Shown: positions 34,721 to 43,262 of the stretch, one piece after another
Layout: every line of letters starts with the position of its first letter
How positions within the stretch are numbered: the stretch's first letter is position 1
Source: JANOMH01 sp031422295
GTDB taxonomy: Bacteria > Pseudomonadota > Alphaproteobacteria > Rhodobacterales > Rhodobacteraceae
Length of the DNA stretch: 64,000 nucleotides
Direction of reading: 5' to 3'
NCBI GenBank assembly: GCA_031422295.1
Contig: JANOQM010000089.1
Span: 1 to 64,000 of the forward strand
The notes under the pieces: model-generated
What the model saw: the letters and a program-made list of their open reading frames with translations, nothing else
The model's database searches: none
Told to the model about the DNA's origin: nothing
Position numbers and translations under genes: made by a program

Positions 34721-34734
34721 CTGACATATGTCAG
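34721..34734. repeat. Perfect palindrome at the end of the serine hydrolase gene
   Basis: CTGACATATGTCAG is a 14-bp perfect palindrome that includes the stop codon of the serine hydrolase gene. It sits beside repeat copy 2, in the promoter region of the secreted-protein gene. Operator or short hairpin. Confidence 0.4.
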
Positions 34735-35885
34735 GGAGTGGCAGGCGAAGGTGAGTGAGGCCCATGAGGTAAATCAACCAAAGGAAAAAGGTCATAGATC
34801 GTTGAATGCAGCAATTGCACCTGCGCGCCAAACCGCACCACTACCGCGTCCGACCCCGGGATCAGATAGGCCGCCTGCCCATCGAGCCCGGTCATATAGG
34901 CAAAGGGTCCGGCAATCCCGGCACCTGGCCGGTCCAGCACATCATGCCTCAGGTGCCAGCAATAACTGCCTTGCTGGCGCACCTGCGGTAATAGATCGGG
35001 CAGGACAAAGGCGCGCCATAGGTCCGGGGGCAGGAATGGCTCTGCCCCGCCGTTCTGCAACAGGAATTCACCCACCTTCAGCCAGTCGATCGCGCGGGCA
35101 TACAGACAGCAATAGGCCGAAACCCCGTCCCCCGCCGGGGTCAGCCGCCATTGCGCCGTGGCTGCCCCGGCAGGACTCCAGATCTCGTTGGACAGGATAT
35201 CGGGCAGGGGGCGGCGATAGACCGTCTCAAGCACAAGACCCAAAAGGGCCGTGTTGGCGCTTTGGTAGTGGAACGCCCCTGTCAGCGCCGGGTCGACGCG
35301 CAGATCGGGCAGGACCGTACGGATGCCAAAGGCATGCAGCCGGGCCAGCGGCCCCCACGCCGAATACCCACCTTCGTCGTCAAGGCTTTGTGGCCCTTTC
35401 GGCGGCGCTTCGGCCATGACGAGCCCACTGGTCATGCTCAGCGCCGCGCCGACGCTAATCCCCGGCGCGGTGGGCCCAAGGATATCACGCAGGTCGGTCT
35501 CCAGCCCCACGATCTTCCCATCAGCCACCGCCCGTAGCACCAATGCACCGACCAGCGACTTGACCATCGAATAGGAATTGAGAAGGGTCTCGCGATCTAC
35601 GCCTTCGCCATAAGCCTCGGCCCGCAGAACGCCATTTTGCGAAAACAGCAGGGCACGTCCGCCGCTTTCGGCCAGCCGGGTCAGCGCCTCATCGGGGGGT
35701 GGGGATGCAAGGGGCGGGTCGGTCACGACGGATGCCCCGGCGACTGGGGCGAAACGGCCCGGCGCGGGCCAGACCGCGCCGGGAAAGCCCTCGCCCACAA
35801 GCACCGCCACCTGCGGCGCACGCCACAGGATCAGCCCCGCTGAAAGCACGAGCATGGCGAGCACCCAACCAATGGCCCGCCTCAT
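34731..35885 (-). CDS. Serine hydrolase of the beta-lactamase (class C/PBP4*) superfamily
   Basis: 384 aa with an N-terminal membrane anchor or signal (WVLAMLVLSAGLILW). The catalytic SxxK is SMVK in LLNSYSMVKSLVGALVLRA, and YQSANTALLGLVLE corresponds to the second motif. The family includes esterases and peptidases as well as beta-lactamases, so resistance should not be assumed. The ATG overlaps the rnhA stop by 4 bp; last gene of a leftward run that starts at ispH. Confidence 0.86.
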   Translation of the reverse strand: MRRAIGWVLAMLVLSAGLILWRAPQVAVLVGEGFPGAVWPAPGRFAPVAGASVVTDPPLASPPPDEALTRLAESGGRALLFSQNGVLRAEAYGEGVDRETLLNSYSMVKSLVGALVLRAVADGKIVGLETDLRDILGPTAPGISVGAALSMTSGLVMAEAPPKGPQSLDDEGGYSAWGPLARLHAFGIRTVLPDLRVDPALTGAFHYQSANTALLGLVLETVYRRPLPDILSNEIWSPAGAATAQWRLTPAGDGVSAYCCLYARAIDWLKVGEFLLQNGGAEPFLPPDLWRAFVLPDLLPQVRQQGSYCWHLRHDVLDRPGAGIAGPFAYMTGLDGQAAYLIPGSDAVVVRFGAQVQLLHSTIYDLFPLVDLPHGPHSPSPATP

Positions 35886-36352
35886 CCTTGCACGGCCTCG
35901 GGTTTGCCCGGCTTGAACGGGGCCATGCCGGCCCTTGCCAGTTCATCCGCACGTTCGTTTTCGGGATGCCCGGCATGGCCTTTGACCCATTCCCAGCGCA
36001 CCTGATGGCGGGCGGCGGCGGCGTCTAGCCTTTGCCACAGATCAACGTTCTTCAACCCGCCCTTCTTTTTCCAACCATTGCGCTTCCAGCCATGAATCCA
36101 CTTGGTAATTCCGTCTTTGACATAGGCGCTGTCGGTGATCACCGTGATCACACTGGCCCGGTCCAGCGCCTCCAGCGCATGGATCGCTGCCAGCAGTTCC
36201 ATCCGGTTGTTGGTCGTATCGGCTTCTCCACCGCAAAGCTGGCGCTCTTTCACGACCGTATCACCATCGCGGGCGATCAACAGCGCGCCCCAGCCACCGG
36301 GGCCGGGGTTGCCAGAACACGCGCCGTCGGTATAGGCAAATAGATCAGCCAT
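35882..36352 (-). CDS. rnhA: Ribonuclease HI
   Basis: Degrades the RNA strand of RNA-DNA hybrids. 156 aa, with catalytic acids in YTDGACSGNPGPGGWGA, NNRMELLAAIHAL, VITDSAYVKDGI and NERADELAR. KWIHGWKRNGWKKKGG is the basic handle region. Located between DUF3429 and the serine hydrolase. Confidence 0.96.
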   Translation of the reverse strand: MADLFAYTDGACSGNPGPGGWGALLIARDGDTVVKERQLCGGEADTTNNRMELLAAIHALEALDRASVITVITDSAYVKDGITKWIHGWKRNGWKKKGGLKNVDLWQRLDAAAARHQVRWEWVKGHAGHPENERADELARAGMAPFKPGKPEAVQG

Positions 36353-36367
36353 GGTGAGGATCGGGCA

Positions 36368-36817
36368 TCAGACCACAACCGGGATGAAACTGATGATCAC
36401 GAGCCCGGTCAGCAGAATGCGGAATTGCATCCACCACGCCGGGGTCAGCCCATTGCGCCAGAAATGCCAGTCCAGCGCCAAGAGTGCCACATAACCGACG
36501 ATCAGGTTGATCCCTGCCGAAACCGGCCCATCGCCGGTCATGAAAAACGCCCAAAGTGCCGGAATGACTGACAAAATATAGCCCACCGTTTCCCGATGTC
36601 CGGTCGCTTTCGCGGCAAAGCCCCACAGCACTCCGGACATGAAGGACAGGATGATCGCACCGTAAAACAGCTGCACATAGGGCCCGATGAACCGCGGTCC
36701 AAAGGTCGAAATTCCCCAGTTTGCGGCGTCTGGGTTCAGCACTGTGACCATGCCCCACAGAAAGGGTATCAGCCCTGCCAAGCCGAGGATCAAGGCGGCG
36801 CGGGGGATCAGGGTCAT
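36368..36817 (-). CDS. DUF3429 family membrane protein
   Basis: 149 aa, four to five hydrophobic helices (ALILGLAGLIPFLWG; YGAIILSFMSGVLWG; YILSVIPALWAFF; INLIVGYVALLALDW; ILLTGLVIISFIPVVV). The pattern around QLFYGAIILSFMSGVLWGF is typical of DUF3429. Function unknown. Coupled to the upstream LysE gene by ATGA. Confidence 0.85.
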   Translation of the reverse strand: MTLIPRAALILGLAGLIPFLWGMVTVLNPDAANWGISTFGPRFIGPYVQLFYGAIILSFMSGVLWGFAAKATGHRETVGYILSVIPALWAFFMTGDGPVSAGINLIVGYVALLALDWHFWRNGLTPAWWMQFRILLTGLVIISFIPVVV

Positions 36818-37422
36818 GCTTTTTCAAACGCCAATCGTGCGCCCAATACGGCGAATGATACGGCAAAGGCCCGTTTCATCCATGTCATCACGCCGGGAGA
36901 CGCCAGAATGGCCTGCCGTCCGCTGGCGGCAATCACTGCATACAGCACGAATGTACCAAAGGTCATCGCCGAAAACCCGGCTCCCAGTTGCAGCATCGGC
37001 GCCAGCGCGGTCGCATCGCCTGCGGGCAGGAATTGCGGCAGGAAAGCCACGAAAAACAGCGGCAATTTCGGGTTCAGCGCATTTAGCAGAATGCCGCGCC
37101 AGACGATCCGGCCTGCTGATCCGCCATCGGCTGCCTCGATCGCCAGCGCGCTGGTTGATTGCAATACGGCCCATGCCATCCATAGCAAATAGGCGACCCC
37201 GGCGAATTTGATCACCTGAAACAGCACAGCACTGGTGTGCAAAACAGCCGCCAACCCCGCCATCGCGACGCCCATATGCAACACCGTCGCAATGGTGCAG
37301 CCCAGCGTTGCCCACAGCCCGGCCCGCAGGCCGCCGCCCAAGGTCATTGACAGGGTGTAGACGACGCCGATGCCGGGGGTGATGCAGACGATAAAGGCGG
37401 TCAGCAGGAACTCAGGCGACAT
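36814..37422 (-). CDS. LysE family amino-acid exporter
   Basis: 202 aa integral membrane protein of the LysE/RhtB family. FIVCITPGIGVVYTLSMTLGGG carries the conserved N-terminal PGP-like region, and GILLNALNPKLPLFFVAFLPQF is the family's central motif. Substrate cannot be told. 10 bp after ispH, overlapping DUF3429. Confidence 0.9.
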   Translation of the reverse strand: MSPEFLLTAFIVCITPGIGVVYTLSMTLGGGLRAGLWATLGCTIATVLHMGVAMAGLAAVLHTSAVLFQVIKFAGVAYLLWMAWAVLQSTSALAIEAADGGSAGRIVWRGILLNALNPKLPLFFVAFLPQFLPAGDATALAPMLQLGAGFSAMTFGTFVLYAVIAASGRQAILASPGVMTWMKRAFAVSFAVLGARLAFEKA

Positions 37423-37432
37423 TGGATACTCC

Positions 37433-38383
37433 TTAGGCGGGCTCGCGCAACACGCGGGGCACTTTGAATTCGACGTTCTCTTTGGCGGTTTCGATCAGTT
37501 CGATAGTCACCTCAAAGCGGGATTTGAAGGCATCAATCACCTCTTGGGTCAACACTTCGGGCGCGGATGCTCCGGCCGTAATCCCAACGGTTGTGATCCC
37601 CTGCAAGGCCCGCCAGTCGATATCGGTGGCCCGCTGGATCAACTGGGTATAGCGGCAGCCCGCCCGTTCGCCCACTTCGACCAGCCGTTTGGTATTGGAC
37701 GAATTGGGTGCGCCAATGACCAGCATGGCATCACATCGCGGGGCCATCGCCTTGACCGCCTCCTGGCGATTGGTGGTGGCGTAGCAGATGTCTTCCTTGT
37801 GCGGCCCGACAATCGCCGGAAACCGGGCTTGCAGGGCTGCGACGACTTCGGCTGTGTCATCGACGGACAATGTGGTCTGGGTGATATAGGCCAACTGCGC
37901 CGGATTGCGGACTTGCACAGATGCCACATCGGCGGCGGTTTCAACCAGCAGCACCTCGCCCAACGGCAATTGCCCCATAGTTCCAATGGTTTCGGGGTGA
38001 CCGCTATGGCCGATCATGATCATTTGCAGGCCGTTTTCGGCATGCCGCGCCGCCTCGAGATGTACCTTGCTGACCAAGGGGCAGGTCGCATCGACAAACA
38101 GCATCTCGCGCGTGGCGGCCTCGGCTGGTACGGATTTCGGCACGCCATGCGCCGAAAAGATCACCGGGCGGTCGGGCGGGCAGTCGGCGAGTTCTTTGAC
38201 AAACACCGCCCCTTTGGCGCGCAAACCGTCCACAACGAACTTATTATGGACGATCTCGTGCCGGACATAAACCGGCGCGCCCCATTTTTCCAAAGCCATT
38301 TCAACTATCTTGATCGCCCGGTCCACGCCTGCGCAAAACCCGCGCGGGGCGGCGAGGAACAGGGTTAATGGCGGTTTGGTCAT
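37433..38383 (-). CDS. ispH: 4-hydroxy-3-methylbut-2-enyl diphosphate reductase IspH
   Basis: Last enzyme of the MEP isoprenoid pathway; makes IPP and DMAPP, the source of carotenoid and bacteriochlorophyll tails. 316 aa. Fe-S cysteines in RGFCAGVDRAI, VDATCPLVSKVH and ICYATTNRQEAV; GAPNSSNTKRLVEV binds substrate. First gene of a leftward run with lysE, DUF3429, rnhA and a serine hydrolase. Confidence 0.96.
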   Translation of the reverse strand: MTKPPLTLFLAAPRGFCAGVDRAIKIVEMALEKWGAPVYVRHEIVHNKFVVDGLRAKGAVFVKELADCPPDRPVIFSAHGVPKSVPAEAATREMLFVDATCPLVSKVHLEAARHAENGLQMIMIGHSGHPETIGTMGQLPLGEVLLVETAADVASVQVRNPAQLAYITQTTLSVDDTAEVVAALQARFPAIVGPHKEDICYATTNRQEAVKAMAPRCDAMLVIGAPNSSNTKRLVEVGERAGCRYTQLIQRATDIDWRALQGITTVGITAGASAPEVLTQEVIDAFKSRFEVTIELIETAKENVEFKVPRVLREPA

Positions 38384-38451
38384 GGCGAATGCTCCGGCTG
38401 CTCAGAAGAAGTAATGCCTGCATGGCGGATCGTCCAGCCAAACCATGCCGG

Positions 38452-38850
38452 TCAGGCCGCTGCGGGCATTACCGTGGGTTTTGGCCGGGCGGTCCATAGG
38501 ATCAGCAGGCCAAGTGGCACCAGAATGACCCATTGCGGTGCGATCCAGAGGCTTTCGGTTCGCAAAACGCCATAAGCGGCAAATAGCAGGCCAACGGCCA
38601 GAGTTTGACCGCCAACCAGCCATAAAAGCGGTTTTGGGGGCAATTTCTGCAAGGACGCATAGACCAGCGCAATGGTTCCGAACGCAATGACGGCGGTGAT
38701 TCCGTGCCATAATACGCTGACATACAGGTCCATTTCAGCGGTCACTGCATCAACCAGTAGGGGGCGGTGGACGGTACCCTCACCACTAAAGGTATGCAGC
38801 GCAAAGGTGCCAGCCATGCCCACGGCGGCAAGGGCGATCAGTCGGTTCAT
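38452..38850 (-). CDS. Small membrane protein divergent from TetR gene
   Basis: 132 aa, four hydrophobic helices (LIALAAVGMAGTFALHTF; VLWHGITAVIAFGTIALVY; LLWLVGGQTLAVGLLFAAYG; WVILVPLGLLILW). The start at 38850 (MNRLIALAAVG) has AGGAGA upstream. No family named with certainty. Divergent from, and probably repressed by, the TetR protein via the palindromes between them. Confidence 0.78.
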   Translation of the reverse strand: MNRLIALAAVGMAGTFALHTFSGEGTVHRPLLVDAVTAEMDLYVSVLWHGITAVIAFGTIALVYASLQKLPPKPLLWLVGGQTLAVGLLFAAYGVLRTESLWIAPQWVILVPLGLLILWTARPKPTVMPAAA

Positions 38851-38868
38851 CGGGTTTCTCCTATTTTC

Positions 38869-38884
38869 CATACGGTACCGTATG
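38869..38884. promoter_or_regulatory. Perfect 16-bp palindrome, probable TetR operator 1
   Basis: CATACGGTACCGTATG lies 19 bp upstream of the membrane-protein start and about 50 bp from the tetR start. TetR proteins usually bind such palindromes in divergent promoter regions. Confidence 0.72.
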
Positions 38885-38911
38885 TTTGCGGCAAGGGCTT
38901 GCGTTTGGTCA

Positions 38912-38925
38912 ATACGCATCCGTAT
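38912..38925. promoter_or_regulatory. Second TetR-type half-palindrome pair, operator 2
   Basis: ATACGCATCCGTAT keeps the outer ATACG/CGTAT arms of operator 1 but has a different centre. It lies 9 bp before the tetR ATG, well placed for autorepression. Confidence 0.6.
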
Positions 38926-38933
38926 GGTGAGGC

Positions 38934-39494
38934 ATGGCAAATCGTCGCACATTATCGGCTGAAGACTGGATTAAGGTTGCTTTTCAAGCACTTGGGTCAG
39001 GTGGGGTGCAGGCTATGCGGGCGGAGCGGCTGGCGCGGGTGTTGGGGGTCAGCAAGGGGTCGTTTTACTGGCATTTCGCCGATGTCCCGGCCCTGCATGC
39101 CGCGATGCTGACCCATTGGGAAGGCTTTGCGACCGAGCAGATTATACATGATGTTGATGCAGGCGGCGGCGATGGGGCCGCCCGTCTGATCAGGCTAGTG
39201 GATATAATTACCTCCGACTTATCAGACCCTTACGGTGGATTAGCGACCGAAGCTGCGCTGCGCGACTGGGCCCGGCATGACCCGCGCGTGGCCCCCAGCC
39301 TGCTGCGCGTTGATGCCCGGCGGCTGGCTTTTGTCGGGGAACTGTTCAAAATGGCGGGTCTGGATGAGGCTGACGCAGGCCGTTCTGCCCGGCTTTTTTA
39401 CACCGCCCTGATCGGCGCGGAACAGATGAACACCAGTCCGCGCGAGGGCATCTGTAAGGATTTGCAGCATTTCCTTAAGGTGGTTTTGCGCTAA
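38934..39494 (+). CDS. TetR/AcrR family transcription regulator
   Basis: 186 aa. The N-terminal helix-turn-helix contains AERLARVLGVSKGSFYWHFAD, the classical TetR recognition region. The C-terminal ligand domain is not assignable. Probably represses itself and the divergent membrane-protein gene. Its stop overlaps the end of the next leftward gene by 4 bp. Confidence 0.92.
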   Translation: MANRRTLSAEDWIKVAFQALGSGGVQAMRAERLARVLGVSKGSFYWHFADVPALHAAMLTHWEGFATEQIIHDVDAGGGDGAARLIRLVDIITSDLSDPYGGLATEAALRDWARHDPRVAPSLLRVDARRLAFVGELFKMAGLDEADAGRSARLFYTALIGAEQMNTSPREGICKDLQHFLKVVLR

Positions 39495-40336
39495 TTTCCG
39501 GCCAAAAATGACCGGATATGCGCGTGCCCACCCCGATAAACGGCCTGCGGCGATTCTGCGAAATCGCGCCAGACTTTGGTGGCGGCGGCAAGATCGGGCA
39601 GGCCGCGTCCGAAACTTTCGATGGTCAGCCAGCCGTCGTAACCGCTGGATTTGATCGCGGCAAAAGTTTCGGCCCACGGGATGTTGCCGCGCCCCGGCAC
39701 GCCGCGGTCGTTTTCGGAAATATGGATATGCGCGATATGGCCGATGTTCCGGGTCAGGGCGCCGATCGGATCGGATTCCTCGATATTGGCGTGGAACGTG
39801 TCATACATGCCCCGGATGTTGGGGTGCCCGACTTCGCCCAGATGGCTGGTCAGGGCGTCCATCGTATTGACCAAGTAGCATTCGAACCGATTGAGCGCCT
39901 CTAGCGCCACGGTGATGCCCAAAGGCGCCGCATGATCGCCGATCTGCCGCTGTGATTGAACCGAGCGGGTGAATTCCTGCGCTGTTGGTCCCTGCCCGCT
40001 GAAATGCCCCAGTGGAGAATGCAACGGGCCACAGACCAAGGTCGCGCCCAGCGCATGGGTCCGGTCCAGGACCTGTTTCATATTGTCGATACCGGCCACA
40101 CGGGCCGCGGTATCGCCAATCAGATTCATTGCCGGATCGCCCATCGCGGTCACCGCGGTCCGGTCCAGCCCGATGTCGTCCAGCATTTCGCCCAGCATGG
40201 CATAATGCGCGATATCGCCGTCGAATACCGGCACCTCGACCCCGTCAAAACCCGTGGCCTTGATATCGCGCAGTAGCGGCGCGTGATCTGCGGTCAGATG
40301 CGTTGTCCACAGAAACATGTTCATGCCGATTTTCAT
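39491..40336 (-). CDS. Sugar phosphate isomerase/epimerase (D-psicose 3-epimerase-like TIM barrel)
   Basis: 281 aa from ATG 40336 (MKIGMNMFLWTTHLT), with GGGGGAT upstream. Metal/catalytic acids of ketose 3-epimerases are in VALEALNRFECYLVN, MYDTFHANIEESDP, HIHISENDRGVPG and LTIESFG. Likely epimerises a free keto sugar or related acid. It stands alone leftward but faces the next epimerase gene across a promoter region with two FadR-type sites, so probably belongs to the same regulon. Confidence 0.85.
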   Translation of the reverse strand: MKIGMNMFLWTTHLTADHAPLLRDIKATGFDGVEVPVFDGDIAHYAMLGEMLDDIGLDRTAVTAMGDPAMNLIGDTAARVAGIDNMKQVLDRTHALGATLVCGPLHSPLGHFSGQGPTAQEFTRSVQSQRQIGDHAAPLGITVALEALNRFECYLVNTMDALTSHLGEVGHPNIRGMYDTFHANIEESDPIGALTRNIGHIAHIHISENDRGVPGRGNIPWAETFAAIKSSGYDGWLTIESFGRGLPDLAAATKVWRDFAESPQAVYRGGHAHIRSFLAGN

Positions 40337-40359
40337 CTGATCCCCCATTTCCGCCTAAC

Positions 40360-40370
40360 TGGTCATACCA
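40360..40370. promoter_or_regulatory. FadR-family (GntR) operator, epimerase 1 side
   Basis: TGGTCATACCA is a perfect match to TNGTNNNACNA, 24 bp upstream of the leftward epimerase start. The wider sequence is AACTGGTCATACCAAAG. The likely binder is the FadR-type regulator at 42561. Confidence 0.65.
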
Positions 40371-40454
40371 AAGCACGCCCTTCGGTCAATCGAATTTCCG
40401 GTTTCGCGCTCCTATTGTCATAAAACACTCTTGAACCCGCCCACGGTTTCGCGC

Positions 40455-40473
40455 AATCTGGTCCAACCAGATT
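40455..40473. promoter_or_regulatory. FadR-family (GntR) operator, epimerase 2 side
   Basis: AATCTGGTCCAACCAGATT is a perfect 8+3+8 inverted repeat with the FadR-family core TGGT-N3-ACCA. It ends 23 bp before the rightward start at 40497. Best-conserved of the four sites. Confidence 0.78.
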
Positions 40474-40496
40474 TACCTTCGAGGGGGAGGAAGACC

Positions 40497-41384
40497 ATGC
40501 ACCTGTCAACCCATAACTGGATGCGCGCCGAACCGCTTGAGGTTACGCTGCGGCGGATCAAAGCGTTTGGCTATGAAAGCATCGAAATCTCGGGCGAGCC
40601 GGAGCAATACAAGGTGCCGGAAACCCGCGCGCTGCTAAAGGAATATGGCATTCGCTGTTGGGGCGCGGTGACACTGACGCTGGGCGAGCGTAATCTGGCG
40701 GCCAAAGACGAAGGGCAAAGGGCCCGGTCGGTGGATTATGTGAAATCGGTGCTGACCATGGTGTCAGAGCTGGAGGGGCAGATTATTACCCTTGTTCCCG
40801 CCACGGTGGGCAAGGTGGTGCCCGATGCGACCGAAGAAGAGGAATGGAAATGGGTGGTCGAAGCGACCAAGGAATGTTTCACCCATGCCCAGAAGGTCGG
40901 CGTGAAAATCGCGGTCGAGCCGCTGAACCGGTTCGAGACCTATTTCTTTAACCGTGCCGCCCAAGCGCTGGCCCTTGCCGATGCCGTCAGCCCGGAATGT
41001 GGTGTCTGTCTGGACGCCTATCACCTGAATATGGAGGAATCGAATATCTATGACGCGATCCGGCTGGCCGGAAAACGCCTGTTCGATTTCCATGTGGCCG
41101 ATAACAACCGTTTTGCGGCGGGCCTTGGGCACCTCGACTGGGCCAGGATTATCGGCACATTGCGCGAGATTGGCTATGACGGTGCGCTGACCAATGAATT
41201 TGTGGCCCCGGTGGACCGGACCCCTGCCGCGATGTACCCCAATATGGTGGAGCGTAATCCGGTGGATATCTCGCCTGCGCAGCTGAAGTTCATTCAAGAC
41301 CACGGGTCCAGCGTGTTGACCGAGGATTTCTATACCGAGCAGATGCGGATCACGGCGGAAACGATTTTGCCGCTGATCAAATAG
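40497..41384 (+). CDS. Sugar phosphate isomerase/epimerase (xylose isomerase-like TIM barrel)
   Basis: 295 aa from ATG 40497 (MHLSTHNWMRAEPLEVTL) with a strong GGGGGAGGAAG. Metal ligands are visible as VEPLNRFETYFFN, CLDAYHLNMEESNI, DFHVADNNRFAAGLG and LTNEFVAP. Distinct from the other epimerase in this locus. First gene of the rightward run epimerase-dehydratase-regulator-dehydrogenase. Exact substrate unknown. Confidence 0.86.
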   Translation: MHLSTHNWMRAEPLEVTLRRIKAFGYESIEISGEPEQYKVPETRALLKEYGIRCWGAVTLTLGERNLAAKDEGQRARSVDYVKSVLTMVSELEGQIITLVPATVGKVVPDATEEEEWKWVVEATKECFTHAQKVGVKIAVEPLNRFETYFFNRAAQALALADAVSPECGVCLDAYHLNMEESNIYDAIRLAGKRLFDFHVADNNRFAAGLGHLDWARIIGTLREIGYDGALTNEFVAPVDRTPAAMYPNMVERNPVDISPAQLKFIQDHGSSVLTEDFYTEQMRITAETILPLIK

Positions 41385-41394
41385 GCCAGCGGCA

Positions 41395-42564
41395 ATGCGT
41401 ATTTCATCCGTTCAGGCCTGGTGGGTTCAGATCCCGATTCAGGCCGACCGCCAGCATACCAGCGATTTTGGGACTTTGCGCACCTTTGATGCCGCAATCC
41501 TGAAGGTGACGACGGATGACGGGCTGGTTGGATGGGGCGAGGGTAAGAATGCGGCGGGAAGTGCGGGCGATTACCGGACGTTGGTGCATTTGCTGAACCA
41601 TGATTTCGGCCCCCGGATTTTGGGCCGCGACCCGGCGGATGTGGGCTGTATCTGGGAGGATTTGTATAACGGCGTCCGCGCCGGCAAGGCCGCATTGGCC
41701 GGGCATTCGATGCCAGAAATGGCGCGGCGTGGGCTGACTGTGGCTGCGATTTCCGCGATTGATATTGCCCTGTGGGACATTCTGGGCAAGTCCGATGGCA
41801 AGCCGGTGTGGAAACTGCTGGGCGGGCGCAAGGCGGACCGGCTGCCTGCCTATGCATCAGGGGGGTGGGCGGCGGTTGATCAGATTGGCGACCAGTTGCA
41901 ATCTTATGTGGCTGCTGGCGGGTTCCGGGCCGTCAAGATGCGCGTGGGCGCGATGGATGGTGCGGTGCATGTGTCTGCGGCGCGGGTGCGGGCGGCGCGG
42001 GCGGCTTTGGGGCCGGGGATAGAGTTGGCTGTGGATGCGCATGGGACCTATACAGTGGCTGAGGCACGGCGTTTTGCACATATGGTTGCCGATTGCGATT
42101 TAAGCTGGTTCGAAGAGCCGGTGATTGCCGATGACAAACCCGGTATGGCCGAAGTGCGGGCGGCGATTGCGACCCCGATTGCGGCGGGCGAGTCTGAACA
42201 GACCCGGTTTGCATTCCGCGATCTGATCACGGCGCGGGCCGTCGATATCCTGCAACCCGACCCGGCGTTTTGTGGCGGGATTTCCGAGACGATGCGGATT
42301 GGCACCCTTGCCAGCGCGTTCAACCTGCGGCTGGCCCCGCATTTATGGGCCGGTGCGCCGTGCTTTTTCGCCGGATTGCAGATTTGTGCGGTCTCCCCCG
42401 CCAGCTTTACGATTGAGTTTTCACTTGGCGCAAATCCGATGATACATGACATTATCGCCGAGCCTGTGGCGGCGCAGGACGGGATGATCGCCATCCCTGA
42501 CGGCCCCGGACTGGGGTTCACGATGAATGAAGCTGTCTTGCAAAGTTACGCCAAAAGCCCATGA
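41395..42564 (+). CDS. Enolase-superfamily (mandelate racemase/muconate lactonizing type) enzyme
   Basis: 389 aa. Likely a sugar-acid dehydratase or epimerase. The N-terminal capping domain is followed by the barrel: FRAVKMRVGA (K-x-R base motif), LAVDAHGTY (first metal ligand), WFEEPVIADD (second), PIAAGESEQT (third), VDILQPDPAFCGGIS and LAPHLWAGAP (His of the His-Asp dyad), i.e. MR subgroup. Overlaps the regulator gene by ATGA. The substrate is probably supplied by the neighbouring epimerase and ABC importer. Confidence 0.88.
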   Translation: MRISSVQAWWVQIPIQADRQHTSDFGTLRTFDAAILKVTTDDGLVGWGEGKNAAGSAGDYRTLVHLLNHDFGPRILGRDPADVGCIWEDLYNGVRAGKAALAGHSMPEMARRGLTVAAISAIDIALWDILGKSDGKPVWKLLGGRKADRLPAYASGGWAAVDQIGDQLQSYVAAGGFRAVKMRVGAMDGAVHVSAARVRAARAALGPGIELAVDAHGTYTVAEARRFAHMVADCDLSWFEEPVIADDKPGMAEVRAAIATPIAAGESEQTRFAFRDLITARAVDILQPDPAFCGGISETMRIGTLASAFNLRLAPHLWAGAPCFFAGLQICAVSPASFTIEFSLGANPMIHDIIAEPVAAQDGMIAIPDGPGLGFTMNEAVLQSYAKSP

Positions 42565-43262
42565 CCAAACCCGACAACACATTCCTGCAAACGCTGGTGG
42601 CCCATATCGTCACCGTGGCCCGCGCCCGTGGTGACAAGGCCCCGTCAGAGCGTGAACTGGCCGAGCATTTCAATGTCAGCCGGGGGCAGGTGCGCGAATC
42701 GCTTGCGATCCTTGAGGCGATGAAGGTGATCGAACGGCGGGCGAAATCCGGCATTTACCTGACCCCGGATGTGGCTGGTCCCGAAAGCATGGCCCTGTTT
42801 GCCCAGGCAGGCGTGCCGCTGACCACCCGCCATATTGCCGAAGTGGTCGAGTTGCGTAAGATCCATGAAATCAAGGCCGCTGAACTGGCCGCATTGCGTG
42901 CCACCGACGAGGATTTTCAGCGGTTAAGGGACATTCTTGCACAATCCGAAGTGCAGATTGCCAATGGTCAGGGGCTGCATGGCCTTGATATGGCGTTTCA
43001 TCTGGAGATTGTCCGGGCCACGCAGAATGATCTGTTCTACCGGACCTGCTGCAATTTCTACGAGGCCAGCAAACACCGGCTGTCGCTGTATTTCGCCAAG
43101 CCCGAGCGCAATGTGAAATCGCATGCCGAACATATGCAGATTTTCGATGCGCTGTATCGCCGCGATTCCATTCTGGCGCAGGCGCTGATGAATACGCATC
43201 TGGGTGGGGCGCAAAGCTATTGGACCGAACTGCTGGACGGCGACAGCCCGCCTGATCCATGA
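42561..43262 (+). CDS. GntR family regulator, FadR/FCD subfamily
   Basis: 233 aa. N-terminal winged helix: KAPSERELAEHFNVSRGQVRE split over the GntR motif. C-terminal FCD effector domain with metal-site histidines in MAFHLEIVRATQN, SHAEHMQIFDAL and NTHLGGAQSYW. It lies inside the catabolic run, overlapping both neighbours by 4 bp. Four TGGT-N3-ACCA-type sites in the locus are its likely operators; the ligand is probably a pathway intermediate. Confidence 0.92.
   Translation: MTKPDNTFLQTLVAHIVTVARARGDKAPSERELAEHFNVSRGQVRESLAILEAMKVIERRAKSGIYLTPDVAGPESMALFAQAGVPLTTRHIAEVVELRKIHEIKAAELAALRATDEDFQRLRDILAQSEVQIANGQGLHGLDMAFHLEIVRATQNDLFYRTCCNFYEASKHRLSLYFAKPERNVKSHAEHMQIFDALYRRDSILAQALMNTHLGGAQSYWTELLDGDSPPDP

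Noticed and set aside
34731..35885. Calling the serine hydrolase an antibiotic-resistance beta-lactamase
   Set aside because: The SxxK fold is shared by many esterases and peptidases, and the operon (ispH to rnhA) gives no resistance context.
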